Source: Leifsonia xyli subsp. cynodontis DSM 46306
GTDB lineage: Bacteria; Actinomycetota; Actinomycetes; Actinomycetales; Microbacteriaceae
Assembly: GCF_000470775.1 (NCBI RefSeq)
Contig: NC_022438.1
Location: 868,001 to 932,000, forward strand
Reading direction: 5' to 3'
DNA: 64,000 bases
Shown here: positions 63,851 through 64,000 of the stretch, piece by piece
Numbering within the stretch: the first letter of the stretch is position 1
Layout of the letters: each line of letters begins with the position of its first letter
Made by a program: the position numbers and the translations under genes
Notes under the pieces: generated by a model
Databases searched by the model: none
What the model saw: only the letters and a program-made list of their open reading frames with translations
Told to the model about the DNA's origin: nothing

Positions 63851-64000
63851 TGTCTCAGCACTCCGCACCGACCCCGCCAGCCGCGATCGGAACGGCCGCG
63901 TCGCGCCGCCTTCCCGTTCTCGATGTCATCTGGGGCTTCTCCCTCTGCGGCATCACCCTCGTCAACATCGGACCACTCACCCGCTTCGGCGAGTTCGCCG
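63851..64000 (+). CDS. DUF418-like membrane protein, partial (runs off the window)
   Basis: From GTG 63851, preceded by AAAGGA, 50 residues are visible: RRLPVLDVIWGFSLCGITLVNIGPL resembles the first helix of DUF418/YeiB proteins (usual form R-x-x-x-L-D-x-x-R-G-x-A-L-x-G-I-x-x-V-N-I). Complete protein lies outside. Confidence 0.6.

Noticed and set aside
1..64000. CRISPR array or long tandem repeat
   Set aside because: No regularly spaced identical repeats were seen; repeated sequences are IS copies and short palindromes.

Overview
The window is high-GC, actinobacterial chromosome. Gene order prfB-ftsE-ftsX-smpB-ssrA, the tmRNA tag ending in ALAA, and the overall gene set point to the Microbacteriaceae. 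The many frameshifted genes and multi-copy IS elements recall a decaying genome such as Leifsonia xyli. That genus assignment is inference, not proven here.

Layout. 1-6100: conserved core (tRNA-Leu, prfB, ftsE, ftsX, smpB, a phosphatase, a membrane protein, tmRNA). 6162-7268: first of four near-identical 1,107-bp IS481-family copies. 7376-17081: ordinary chromosome (DEAD-box helicase, permease, adenosine/adenine deaminase, a broken ABC exporter, ArsR regulator, HisN-like phosphatase). 17195-24477: accessory, decayed DNA around tRNA-Lys and tRNA-Gln (XRE regulator, frameshifted N-acetyltransferase and zeta-toxin genes, secreted crystallin-like protein, IS481 copy B, IS3 element with IS30 nested in it).

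24644-47603 is the most notable part: a dense anaerobic/dormancy island. It holds a dodecin, a GAF histidine kinase (DosS/DevS type), a universal stress protein, two zinc alcohol dehydrogenases, a pyridoxamine-oxidase-like protein, an SDR, a DosR/DevR-like response regulator, small membrane proteins, a complete arginine deiminase operon (antiporter-arcA-arcB-arcC), an aldehyde dehydrogenase, a proton-translocating transhydrogenase operon and a large APC permease. At least five 14-bp sites close to the mycobacterial DosR box lie upstream of these genes, so they look like one regulon for energy and redox balance without oxygen. The island is eroding: usp, pntB, the APC permease and a membrane gene are frameshifted, and pntAA is split by IS481 copy C.

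47874-53998: mobile-element zone with a truncated IS21 element, an antitoxin-Fic-serine-resolvase operon with repeated operator-like sequences, a second resolvase gene cut off by IS481 copy D. 53999-58680: core-like genes again (photolyase, a hidden small coupled ORF, metallo-beta-lactamase-fold protein, frameshifted copper ATPase with an intact CsoR-like operator, tRNA-Glu). 58925-64000: ankyrin lipoprotein pseudogene, a second IS3::IS30 nest, a Tat-exported protein fused to a LuxR-type DNA-binding domain, and the start of a DUF418-like membrane protein. Frameshifts were read from the sequence by eye and some could be sequencing errors.
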